Assembly: GCA_963661535.1 (NCBI GenBank)
Contig: CAVLCC010000033.1
Span: forward strand, 1-22,981
DNA length: 22,981 bases
Source: CAVLCC01 sp963661535
GTDB lineage: Bacteria; Actinomycetota; Coriobacteriia; Coriobacteriales; CADBOM01
Direction: 5' to 3'
Numbering within the stretch: position 1 is the first letter of the stretch; the number at the start of each line of letters is the position of its first letter. The notes under the pieces are model-generated. The model was given only the letters and a program-made list of their open reading frames with translations. It was not told the DNA's origin and made no database searches. The position numbers and the translations under genes are program-made. Shown in pieces: positions 1 to 7,348 of the stretch.

Positions 1-142
1 GTGCTTGTGTTGACCCAAAAGCCAAAAGCAAAAGCAACGCGGTAATGAGTGCTAGTAGCACCCTACCTACATTGTGAGGGAATTCAAAACTAGATTTAGA
101 ATTACCCCCCCCGTAATTATTAAGCTTACATTGTTCTTTCAT
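1..142 (-). CDS. N-terminal fragment of a secreted protein (signal peptide, cut by window edge)
   Basis: An open frame begins at ATG 142-140 and runs off the left edge (47 codons visible). A ribosome binding site AAAGGGTG lies about 7 bases upstream. The first 29 residues are polar and contain three glycines coded by an uninterrupted run of eight G (105-112). A classic Sec signal follows: one Arg, then a hydrophobic stretch (VLLALITALLLLLAFG) and an STQA sequence that looks like a signal peptidase I site at the very edge. The long polar segment before the hydrophobic core is typical of large secreted or surface proteins, but the mature part is outside the window and its function is unknown. 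A promoter candidate lies at 184-211. Confidence 0.7.
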   Translation of the reverse strand, partial: MKEQCKLNNYGGGNSKSSFEFPHNVGRVLLALITALLLLLAFGSTQA

Positions 143-183
143 CTTGTCACCCTTTCGTTAAAATAAACCTCTACATAAAACCT

Positions 184-211
184 ACTATACATGCAATCAC
201 AAAACTAACAA
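184..211 (-). promoter_or_regulatory. Candidate promoter for the secreted protein gene
   Basis: On the minus strand, TTGTTA (206-211) is followed after 16 bases by TATAGT (184-189), which is preceded by a TG as in extended -10 elements. It sits about 42 bases upstream of the start codon at 142. Each box differs from consensus by one or two bases. The rest of 212-590 is AT-rich, with no ORF, RNA gene or strong hairpin that I could recognise. Confidence 0.4.
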
Positions 212-590
212 GTCTGTTTTATAAAAAACCTCTTATTAAGTTTTGCATTGCACCCTTTTTCATACTATCACAATTTAATCCGTTCAATAAACCAAAATTT
301 TAAACCCCTCTAAATTCTTGAATTGCGTCAATTGGGGGGATAATTTGCAAAGTCATCCAAACGTTTAGGATTTGAAATTAGCTAAGCAATACAAGACCCC
401 AAGTTTTAAAAGCTCTACGGTACTCCTCGCTAAAAACCGTTAAAAAGACATTTTGTTACGCTACTACAAAACTCACAATATATAGGTTGAATTAGAACAC
501 ATACAAATTCACACTAAAACACGGGTTTAAACCAACAAATATTCAGCAAAATGCAAACTTTGTATTATTTATGAAAGTGAAGTGAGTTTT

Positions 591-896
591 ATGGTTGCCC
601 AAATTCTAGAAGCTGTAATGATGATTTGTTTTGGACTCTCTTGGCCACTAAATGCCATAAAAAGTTATCAGGCTAGAACAGCCGCAGGAACTAGCTGGCA
701 GTTTCTTTTGCTTATCACACTTGGTTATGTGATGGGGATAGTTGCAAAATTTTGCGCAGGGCAGGTAAATTGGGTTCTTGCAGTTTATTTTCTAAACATA
801 ATTTGCCTTGCTTTTAACTGGGTAATTTATTATCGAAATATAAGACTCGACCACATGAAGGCTATGCTCAAAGATTTGGATTCGAGTGTTGCATGA
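591..896 (+). CDS. Small PQ-loop / SemiSWEET-like membrane protein
   Basis: This protein of 101 residues has three predicted membrane segments, roughly residues 4-22, 34-55 and 60-82. The first contains a Pro in a SWPLNAIKSY motif, which resembles the PQ-loop of the MtN3/SWEET half-transporters (three-helix SemiSWEETs that dimerise). The highly charged C-terminus would lie outside the membrane. The substrate cannot be told; family members move sugars or other small solutes. The ATG at 591 was preferred because AAGTGAAGTGAG lies just upstream; an in-frame GTG at 582 would add three residues. The gene is alone on this strand until the glycosyltransferase 81 bases downstream, which may be co-transcribed. 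Confidence 0.65.
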   Translation: MVAQILEAVMMICFGLSWPLNAIKSYQARTAAGTSWQFLLLITLGYVMGIVAKFCAGQVNWVLAVYFLNIICLAFNWVIYYRNIRLDHMKAMLKDLDSSVA

Positions 897-977
897 GCTG
901 AGTTCTAATATATAATTTTGCTAATACAAAATGGTCGAACATAAAAAACAACAAACAAATAAGAGACAAAATTATAT

Positions 978-2108
978 ATGAACATAGATAATACAAATCA
1001 ATCAGCGCAAAGTTGTAATATGCAACAAACACAAGAGCATAGCATCACTCCATTTTTTAGCATTGTTATGCCGGTATATAATTCTGAGCGTTATTTGGCA
1101 TCTGCAATCGAGGGCTTGCTTGCTCAAACATATGGGAGTTGGGAGCTAATCATTGTTGATGATGCTTCTGTAGACGACAGCGCAAATATTGCTCAAGAAT
1201 ATGAGGAGCTGGATTCTAGGATTAAGCTCGTTCACCTTGTTGATAATAAGGGAGCTTCCGCAGCTCGCAATGTTGGGCTAGAACATACAACCGCAAACTA
1301 CGTTGGATTTTTTGATGCAGATGACACATATGATCCAAATATGTTGCAGCAAGTTTGGGAGTCTATTCAGCAAAATCCAGCGGATATAGTTCTCTTTGGA
1401 CTCTGCGAAGAATATTATGATGCAAAAGGAAACTTTCAATATTCAAATGAGGTGCTGCCCCGTGAATGTGTCTGCAAAACTCCAGATGAAGTGCATGGTC
1501 AGGTTTTGGATTTAGAAGTTAGCCTGCTTTTGGGATACACGTGGAACAAGTTTTATTTGCGCGAGCGCATGGGGGATCTTCGCTACGAAGAGGGTGTCTC
1601 TCTTATTGAGGATGCATTTTTTAATATCGAGTTTTTTTATCGAGCTAAAACCGCAAATCTCTTGGAAATTTCTCCATATAAATATGCAAAGAGGCAGGCA
1701 GAAAATCTTACAAATAAATTCGTTGCAGACTATTTTGAGCTGCATAGGCGAAGAATTGCAATGGTTTATGAGCAGCAGTGCAGTTGGGGGCTGGATAGTC
1801 CCAAAGTTAGGTCAACAGTTGGCGCACTTTATGGAAGATATATTTTATCTGCTCTAGAGAGAAATTGCGACCCAAGATCTAAGATGGATCATGCTGCGCG
1901 TGTTGGGTGGTGCAAGCAGCTTTTTGAAGATGATCTTTTTTGCAAATTAATTCCAGAGGCTAAGGCAGCTGATAGCAAATCTCTAAATATTGGTTTGAGC
2001 ATATTGCGCAAGCAAAGTGCGTTTTTGTGTTGTTTTATGGGTCGTGCAATTCATATAGTTCGCGGACGTGCAAATAAGAGCTACAACAAAATAAAGTCTA
2101 AGCGATAG
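978..2108 (+). CDS. Family 2 glycosyltransferase (GT-A fold)
   Basis: This is a 376-residue protein with a GT-A domain from about residue 26 to 220. The start FSIVMPVYNSERYL, the nucleotide-binding VDDAS (Asp61-Asp62) and the metal-binding DADD (113-116) are all in the expected order. These are the hallmarks of GT2 enzymes that transfer a sugar from a nucleotide-sugar, usually onto capsule, exopolysaccharide or teichoic acid precursors at the inner face of the membrane. The C-terminal 150 residues are helical and basic at the end, as in many GT2 enzymes of surface polysaccharide loci. No transmembrane segment is evident. There is no good ribosome binding site at the first ATG, and an in-frame ATG at codon 15 is possible. 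Donor and acceptor cannot be inferred. No other polysaccharide gene is nearby. Confidence 0.85.
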   Translation: MNIDNTNQSAQSCNMQQTQEHSITPFFSIVMPVYNSERYLASAIEGLLAQTYGSWELIIVDDASVDDSANIAQEYEELDSRIKLVHLVDNKGASAARNVGLEHTTANYVGFFDADDTYDPNMLQQVWESIQQNPADIVLFGLCEEYYDAKGNFQYSNEVLPRECVCKTPDEVHGQVLDLEVSLLLGYTWNKFYLRERMGDLRYEEGVSLIEDAFFNIEFFYRAKTANLLEISPYKYAKRQAENLTNKFVADYFELHRRRIAMVYEQQCSWGLDSPKVRSTVGALYGRYILSALERNCDPRSKMDHAARVGWCKQLFEDDLFCKLIPEAKAADSKSLNIGLSILRKQSAFLCCFMGRAIHIVRGRANKSYNKIKSKR

Positions 2109-2162
2109 GTCGTTGATTGCTTCTGTTGGGCTTGATCTTGTTGTTTTGCAGGTGTTTTAAAT

Positions 2163-3068
2163 CTAGTAATACATGCCGCAAACCTCCTCATATTTGGCTT
2201 GAATTTTTTGAGCCATCGTGTGTTTTTGGAATACTGCATTATTTATTTGCACAACTGGCATGATGCCCATTAACGAGTTGGTTATAAAAATCTCATCAAA
2301 GTTAGAAAGCTCTCTAAGCGAAATACTGCATATATCCACGCTAAAGTTTTCTAAAACAAAATCACGCATAATTCCAGGCAAAAGTCCGTCTTTGGTAGGG
2401 GGCGTTATAATTTTATTACTTGTTACAACAAATATATTTGTAGTTGCCCCCTCGCATATATAACCGTCATAGTTGCAGAATAGAGGTTCGTCAAAGCCTT
2501 GAGATATTGCAAGTCTTTTTTCTAGGATGTTTTCTGCATAGTTTAGCGTTTTGTGCTGCACTAGCTTAGATGTTTGGTTTCTAAGTGTGCTAGCTGTTTT
2601 GAGTTTAAATCCTCGTTGTCTTTTTGCGTGCGTATATGTGTTTTGGCGAATTGACACCGCGCGATTGTTGTCTGACACAGCAATTTTTAGAGCCTTGGCA
2701 CCTGTTGCAGCTTCTGACAGATGCAAACCTTTGTTTATTAGCTCAAACAATTCTTCTTTAGTATGTTCGATATTTAAAAAATTGAGAGTATTTGCCATAC
2801 GTTCTACATGCTGTTTAGCAAATATGGGATCGCCATTATAAACAGCAATTGTTTCAAAGGCTCCGAATCCAAAGTAATATCCATCGTCAAAACATAATTT
2901 ATCGTCTCGCATCGGTTTTTCTCCGTTCTCAATACCCAGTTTCTTTGCGGGATTGACTGTATATTGGTTTGCTAGGTTGTTGGTTCGTAGGATTGTTGGT
3001 CTATTAGTATGTTGACCTGCGGGTTTATGCGCCCTTAATTTGTTAACACTCGTGCTCGCACCCACCAT
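2163..3068 (-). CDS. pabC: Aminodeoxychorismate lyase (PabC), class IV PLP aminotransferase fold
   Basis: It releases pyruvate from 4-amino-4-deoxychorismate to give p-aminobenzoate for folate. The fold type IV PLP family is shown by the FGFGAFETI segment, by the PLP lysine in HKTLNYAEN (Lys173) and by CEGATTN (Glu206) with TPPTKDGLLPGI after it. The ORF start overlaps the end of pabB by 26 bases with GAGG upstream, so translation is probably coupled. An internal ATG at 2912 (codon 53) also has a good GGAG site. However, the family's first strand (like FLINGHK in E. coli) aligns with IENGEKP just before codon 53, so a start upstream of 2912 is favoured. The first 40 residues are unlike other PabC and may be a dispensable extension. 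The context after pabA and pabB supports PabC over branched-chain aminotransferase or D-amino acid transaminase. Confidence 0.85.
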   Translation of the reverse strand: MVGASTSVNKLRAHKPAGQHTNRPTILRTNNLANQYTVNPAKKLGIENGEKPMRDDKLCFDDGYYFGFGAFETIAVYNGDPIFAKQHVERMANTLNFLNIEHTKEELFELINKGLHLSEAATGAKALKIAVSDNNRAVSIRQNTYTHAKRQRGFKLKTASTLRNQTSKLVQHKTLNYAENILEKRLAISQGFDEPLFCNYDGYICEGATTNIFVVTSNKIITPPTKDGLLPGIMRDFVLENFSVDICSISLRELSNFDEIFITNSLMGIMPVVQINNAVFQKHTMAQKIQAKYEEVCGMYY

Positions 3069-4668
3069 AAGTTATTGCCTCTAAAACTGCCTTAGCTTTT
3101 TGCAAGGTCTCCTCATACTCAAACTCCAAATCCGACTCACAAGTTATGCCACCGCCCACTCCTATGCTATACACACCCTGTTCGTATATAGCAGTGCGAA
3201 TAACAATATTTAGATCGCAGTTTCCATCAGATGCTAGGTAGCCAATAGAACCCGTGTATAAACCTCGTCTTCCATGTTCTAGCTCGTCAATAATCTGCAT
3301 TGCTCGTATTTTAGGAGCGCCTGTGATCGAACCTCCAGGAAAAGCCGAGGCAATCAAGTCGAATAAGCTCACATTGTCTCGCAACTTACCCACAATCGTG
3401 CTAACCAAATGAAACACTGTGGCATATTCTTCCACCTCAAAGTGACTTGTAACCTCAACACTACCGGGAACACAAACATGATTGAGGTCGTTTCGCTCTA
3501 AGTCAACAATCATTAGTAGTTCGCTTTTATCCTTACCGGAGTTGGCGAGTTCTTTTCGCATTTTTTGGTCTTGTTTTGCGGTAGAACCCCGCGGTCTAGT
3601 TCCTTTAATTGGACGCGTCTCAACATGTCCGCCGCGCACTTGCAAAAACCTTTCCATAGATGCGCATGCAACTTGCATTTCTGGATAGTTTAGATATGCA
3701 GAAAAAGGGGCGGGATTGTGCGTCCTTAAATAACTATAAGTATCATATGACTCTGCCGTGCTCTCTATGTCAAGTTGCTGGGTCATGTTAGCGATATAAA
3801 TGTCACCATCAACGATGTATTTGATCATTTGTGCAAGAGTTTCTTTATATTCGTTGTGCCCAAAGTTCGGGTAATAGTTTTGCGGAATTGTGTGTATATC
3901 TGCGTTTATCTTGGTGAGCTTTTGCGCGTGAGAACAACTTTTTGCTAAAAGTTCGAGTTTGTTGAGTTGTGCTTGCTGTTCGCCAAAAACGCCATGAGAT
4001 ATTCCAAATAACTCTCCAGTCTTATGATCTTGAATGAGGAGAGTATCGTAGAATGTCATTCGGGCTTCGGGTGCAGATGTTGTTTTTGGATGCACAGACT
4101 CGATATTTTCAAACTTTCTTCCATAGTCATAAGACAGATATCCAATTGCGCCATCTATAAGGGGTAGATTTGTGGGATTGTTGTTAGATATTTTGTTTAG
4201 TTCTGCTTGGACTTCTGTTTCAAAGCTGCTTGCAAATTTTGCACTTGTTTTTGCTTGGCTTGAATTTGTGTGTGATGTGGATAAATTATCTGCGTGATAT
4301 TCACGTCTAATGCATATATTGCTGTCTTCTTCGATGGATAGGTATGGATTTATTGCAACTATAGAAAACCGTGCAGTTTTGAGGAGTCTGTCTTTGATTT
4401 TTTGGTTGCTTGCGTTTGAACTAGTTGATTTAGCTGCGTAATTTGAACAGTTTAGAGACGAATCCAAAAAGACCGCCATTGGCATATTATGACACACCTC
4501 AAAAATATCTGATATGCATAAGCCTTTACCAAAATTGCAAATATGTGACCTGCCTACAATGAGGTTTTGAGCGGTTTTTGTGTTCATATTTGGGCTTGCG
4601 TTCGTAGCCGCATTTGTATTTATATCTGTACCCGCATTTGGATTGGCAAGATAGTTAAGTTCTTTCAT
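3043..4668 (-). CDS. pabB: Aminodeoxychorismate synthase component I (PabB)
   Basis: It converts chorismate plus ammonia from PabA into aminodeoxychorismate. The chorismate-binding domain fills roughly residues 265-530. The decisive motif is PIKGT (353-357): its Lys is the nucleophile of PabB enzymes, whereas anthranilate synthase TrpE has PIAGT. Other family blocks are VDLERNDLN, FPGGSITGAPK and the C-terminal GGGITCESD. At 541 residues it is longer than E. coli PabB (about 450). The extra length is an Asn/Thr-rich N-terminal tail (residues 8-30) and a Ser-rich loop (80-160). The start is 3 bases after the pabA stop, so the two are translated together. Confidence 0.93.
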   Translation of the reverse strand: MKELNYLANPNAGTDINTNAATNASPNMNTKTAQNLIVGRSHICNFGKGLCISDIFEVCHNMPMAVFLDSSLNCSNYAAKSTSSNASNQKIKDRLLKTARFSIVAINPYLSIEEDSNICIRREYHADNLSTSHTNSSQAKTSAKFASSFETEVQAELNKISNNNPTNLPLIDGAIGYLSYDYGRKFENIESVHPKTTSAPEARMTFYDTLLIQDHKTGELFGISHGVFGEQQAQLNKLELLAKSCSHAQKLTKINADIHTIPQNYYPNFGHNEYKETLAQMIKYIVDGDIYIANMTQQLDIESTAESYDTYSYLRTHNPAPFSAYLNYPEMQVACASMERFLQVRGGHVETRPIKGTRPRGSTAKQDQKMRKELANSGKDKSELLMIVDLERNDLNHVCVPGSVEVTSHFEVEEYATVFHLVSTIVGKLRDNVSLFDLIASAFPGGSITGAPKIRAMQIIDELEHGRRGLYTGSIGYLASDGNCDLNIVIRTAIYEQGVYSIGVGGGITCESDLEFEYEETLQKAKAVLEAITYGGCEHEC

Positions 4669-4671
4669 AAA

Positions 4672-5328
4672 CTACACCGCCTGCTTGCATAGAGCTAACT
4701 CGCGTTGATTATGCCACGCCTTGCACACATCAACAAAGTTTTGCAAAATTTGATGTCCGTATTCACTCAGCACTGCCTCAGGATGAAACTGCAAACCATA
4801 TATGGGAAGACTACGATGTGAAATTGCCATAATCGTGTTTTGCTTCCCGTCATTTGCAAGCGCATCAATTTGTAAGCATTGAGGTAGACACTCTTCAGAC
4901 ACAACTAGAGAATGATAGCGTGTGACATCAAAATTCTTTGGCAACCCATAAAATAAATTCTCGCCGCTATGGGTTATAGAGCTAATCTTTCCATGCATAG
5001 GTTTTAAACCGTGAACAACTTTTGCTCCATAAGTTTGTGCGATTATTTGGTGTCCCAGACAAACTCCCAAAACGGGAATCTTTCCCGCAGCAATTTGTAG
5101 AGCCTCTTTGCAAAGTCCGCAATCGCTAGGACTCTTGGGTCCTGGAGATATTATTAAACCGTCCAAAAGCTGTTGATTGTTGTATCTGCTGTTTTGATCA
5201 ACGACTCGCGATAGTTCATCTAAATCAAGTTTGTCATTGCGAATAATTTTTATTTCGCACCCAAGCTCTACAAAATATGTCGCCAGATTGTGAACAAATG
5301 AGTCATAGTTGTCTATCATCCAAAGCAT
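4672..5328 (-). CDS. pabA: Aminodeoxychorismate synthase glutamine amidotransferase (PabA)
   Basis: This class I glutamine amidotransferase of 218 residues supplies ammonia to PabB. The catalytic Cys90 lies in GVCLGHQ, the oxyanion region is SPGP (61-64), and the His/Glu pair is in FHPEAVLSEYG (His182, Glu184). The N-terminal DNYDSFVHN block is typical of PabA/TrpG. TrpG function cannot be excluded from this chain alone, but its partner is a PIKGT-type PabB, and no trp gene is present. The start ATG has a strong GAGGAG site at 5334-5339, half of which lies in a long hairpin (5337-5384). A terminator hairpin lies just upstream of that, so expression looks leader-controlled. Confidence 0.92.
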   Translation of the reverse strand: MLWMIDNYDSFVHNLATYFVELGCEIKIIRNDKLDLDELSRVVDQNSRYNNQQLLDGLIISPGPKSPSDCGLCKEALQIAAGKIPVLGVCLGHQIIAQTYGAKVVHGLKPMHGKISSITHSGENLFYGLPKNFDVTRYHSLVVSEECLPQCLQIDALANDGKQNTIMAISHRSLPIYGLQFHPEAVLSEYGHQILQNFVDVCKAWHNQRELALCKQAV

Positions 5329-5336
5329 AATGTCTC

Positions 5337-5384
5337 CTCACATAAATGTTGCTTATGTGTTTGTTTGTTTGCAACTTATGTGAG
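5337..5384 (-). promoter_or_regulatory. Hairpin covering the pabA ribosome binding site
   Basis: CTCACATAA (5337-5345) and GTTGC (5348-5352) pair with GCAAC (5371-5375) and TTATGTGAG (5376-5384). This gives a 14-bp stem with one 2-base bulge and an 18-base loop. The stem includes three bases of the pabA GAGGAG site, so folding would hinder translation. TTATGTG at 5353-5359 offers an alternative short hairpin with CACATAA. As DNA, the same dyad could be an operator, so either reading is possible. Confidence 0.55.
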
Positions 5385-5391
5385 AAGAAAA

Positions 5392-5447
5392 AAGACTGCT
5401 ACAGCTCTCACATTTGCATTTACGCACCATAAGCTGTTGGCAGTCTT
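5392..5447 (-). terminator. Intrinsic terminator or attenuator in the pabA leader
   Basis: Read on the minus strand, AAGACTGC and ACAGCT pair with AGCTGT and GCAGTCTT. The stem has 14 pairs with a small asymmetric bulge and a loop of about 25 bases, and the 3' arm runs straight into TTTTTTC. The stem-plus-U-tract form is that of a rho-independent terminator. It ends about 57 bases before the pabA start and about 290 bases after gltX. It could terminate gltX transcripts or attenuate pabABC. I see no convincing promoter between it and pabA. Confidence 0.7.
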
Positions 5448-5737
5448 CCAAATTTATTTGGACACACCATGTATTTTTATCAATTAAGAACAGAAGCGTT
5501 TTTGCTTAGCTGCTTGTAGCATGAACACGCAAGCAAAATTTGCTTTTGCTTTTTGTAGTCTAACATATGTTGAGAATATATTTAGCTGGCTATCTTGCAA
5601 GTACGAAACAGATCCAATGGCATCGCCCGAGGGACTGGCTGTAAGCATCTACGATCATAATAATCCACTCATTGCTATACAACTTAGGATAATGATTTGT
5701 ATAATTTGCACCCAAGGTAAAACCAAACAACAACACC
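5448..5737. other. Non-coding gap between gltX and the pab leader
   Basis: About 290 bases without a convincing gene. Open frames here on both strands are short and lack ribosome binding sites and recognisable protein features. A 15-base near-perfect palindrome (AAGCAAAATTTGCTT, 5531-5545) and a 7-bp inverted repeat (TATACAA...TTGTATA, near 5675-5700) are present. No RNA family was recognised. It may contain the promoter of the pab operon. Confidence 0.4.
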
Positions 5738-7291
5738 TTATCCAGCGATTTGTTTTGCAGCTTGAAGTCTAGCTAAGCAGTTCTCGCGCGTAAGAAGTTC
5801 CATAGAACCAAATAGTGGGGGAGACACCTGCGCTCCAGTAATTGCAACGCGTGCAACCTGAAACACCTTCTTGGGTTTAATCTCCAACTTCTCAGGAATC
5901 GCCCTCAAGGTTGTCTCGATGCTATCGTGTGTCCAAGGCAGAGAAAAGCTATCGCCAAAAGCTTTAATAAGAGCATCCAAAATGGCTGGAGCCTCTTCTT
6001 TCTTCAAAATCTTGTCTACAGATTTTTCTTCTAACTCAACAGTGTCTCCGCTAAATAAAAATGCAACCATGGGAGCAAGTTCTGTGAGTTTTTTAACCCT
6101 TTCGGCTACAAGTGGATAAATATCTTCAAACCATTTTTGGTTGCTTTCGATTTGATCTTTGGTAGCAAGACCGGCTTGCTCAAGCCAAGGTGTTGCAACT
6201 TCAACAAAACGAGAAGCACCCATTTCTTTTATGTATACAGAGTTGATCCAGTCGAGTTTAGCGGTGTCAAATACGGCGGCGCTTTTGTTTATGCGGTCTA
6301 GCGTAAAGTTATCAAATAAAATTTGTGTGTCAAATATGGTTGTTTCGCCATCTAGCGACCACCCCAAAAGAGTTAGGTAGTTTAGCATAGCTTCTGGCAA
6401 ATATCCCTCGTCTCTAAAAGCTTGAACACTCGTGGCACCATGGCGTTTGGAGAGCCTTTTGCCATCGGGTCCTAAGATCATAGACAAATGAGCAAACGTT
6501 GGAACCTTAGCGCCTAGAGCCTCATATACCATAATTTGTCTAGGGGTGTTTGATAGATGGTCATCGCCTCTAATTACATGAGTGATTCCCATGAGTATGT
6601 CGTCAATTACGGTTGTAAAGTTATAAGTGGGGGTTCCATCGGAGCGCATAACCACAAAGTCGTCAATTACATCCGACTTAAAGTGGCACTTCCCATAAAT
6701 TGCATCATCAAACTCGATGTCGCCTCTGTCAAGTGGAACCTTAATGCGCCAGGTGTGGGGCTCACCAGCTTCAATTCTGCGCTTTGCCTCGAGGGGGTCA
6801 ATGTCTCTGCATGTTCTATCATATCCGGTATATCCAGCTGTTTTTTGGTTTGCTTCACGCTTTTGTGCAAGCTCATCTGCTGTGCAAAAACACGGATACA
6901 CAGTGTTGTCTGCCTTCATTTTCTCTAGAGCTGCCCTGTAGAGATCAAAACGCTCAGTTTGAAAATATGGACCAGCATCTCCTCCAACTTTGGCACCTTC
7001 ATCCCAGTCAATTCCTAGCCACTCCATGGCGTCCAAAATTGCTTGCGTGTTTTCTTGGGTAGATCTGGTTGGGTCGGTGTCGTCTATGCGCAATATAAAT
7101 GTGCCGTCGTTGTGTCTGGCAAAAGCCCAGTTATAAATTGCAGTCCTAACCCCTCCAATATGGAGTTTTCCGGTGGGAGAGGGTGCAAATCTAACTCGCA
7201 CTTTTCCATCAAATTTATCTGGGTTGTAGTCAAAGCTGGTGATTACATTTGCTCCGCTGCTTGCACTGTTAGAAGTATTTAGATCAGACAT
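5738..7291 (-). CDS. gltX: Glutamyl-tRNA synthetase (GluRS)
   Basis: This class I aminoacyl-tRNA synthetase charges tRNA-Glu with glutamate in the cytoplasm. The Rossmann catalytic domain begins with VRFAPSPTGKLHIGG, whose HIGH motif is HIGG (44-47). The KMSKS loop is KRLSKR (278-283). A zinc knuckle, C134-x-C136 ... Y157-x3-C161, is intact. The C-terminal 190 residues form the helical anticodon-binding domain. At 517 residues it has normal length apart from about 25 unconserved N-terminal residues. The start has AAGGAG six bases upstream. It follows the gshA-like gene by 57 bases and is probably co-transcribed with it. A second, shorter paralogue without the anticodon domain is at 13941-14978. 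Confidence 0.96.
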   Translation of the reverse strand: MSDLNTSNSASSGANVITSFDYNPDKFDGKVRVRFAPSPTGKLHIGGVRTAIYNWAFARHNDGTFILRIDDTDPTRSTQENTQAILDAMEWLGIDWDEGAKVGGDAGPYFQTERFDLYRAALEKMKADNTVYPCFCTADELAQKREANQKTAGYTGYDRTCRDIDPLEAKRRIEAGEPHTWRIKVPLDRGDIEFDDAIYGKCHFKSDVIDDFVVMRSDGTPTYNFTTVIDDILMGITHVIRGDDHLSNTPRQIMVYEALGAKVPTFAHLSMILGPDGKRLSKRHGATSVQAFRDEGYLPEAMLNYLTLLGWSLDGETTIFDTQILFDNFTLDRINKSAAVFDTAKLDWINSVYIKEMGASRFVEVATPWLEQAGLATKDQIESNQKWFEDIYPLVAERVKKLTELAPMVAFLFSGDTVELEEKSVDKILKKEEAPAILDALIKAFGDSFSLPWTHDSIETTLRAIPEKLEIKPKKVFQVARVAITGAQVSPPLFGSMELLTRENCLARLQAAKQIAG

Positions 7292-7348
7292 TTTGCTCCT
7301 TAATTGTTTGTCAATAATCTGCCTTTATATTTTTATAGATTTATATGC

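Noticed and set aside
5629..5639. GAGGGACTGGC, a string also found in SAM-I riboswitches
   Set aside because: It is on the plus strand facing the end of gltX, with no downstream target gene, and the rest of the SAM-I consensus and stems are absent.
5521..5772. Plus-strand open frame of 83 codons between gltX and pabA
   Set aside because: It overlaps the end of gltX on the other strand, has no ribosome site, and its product shows no family features.
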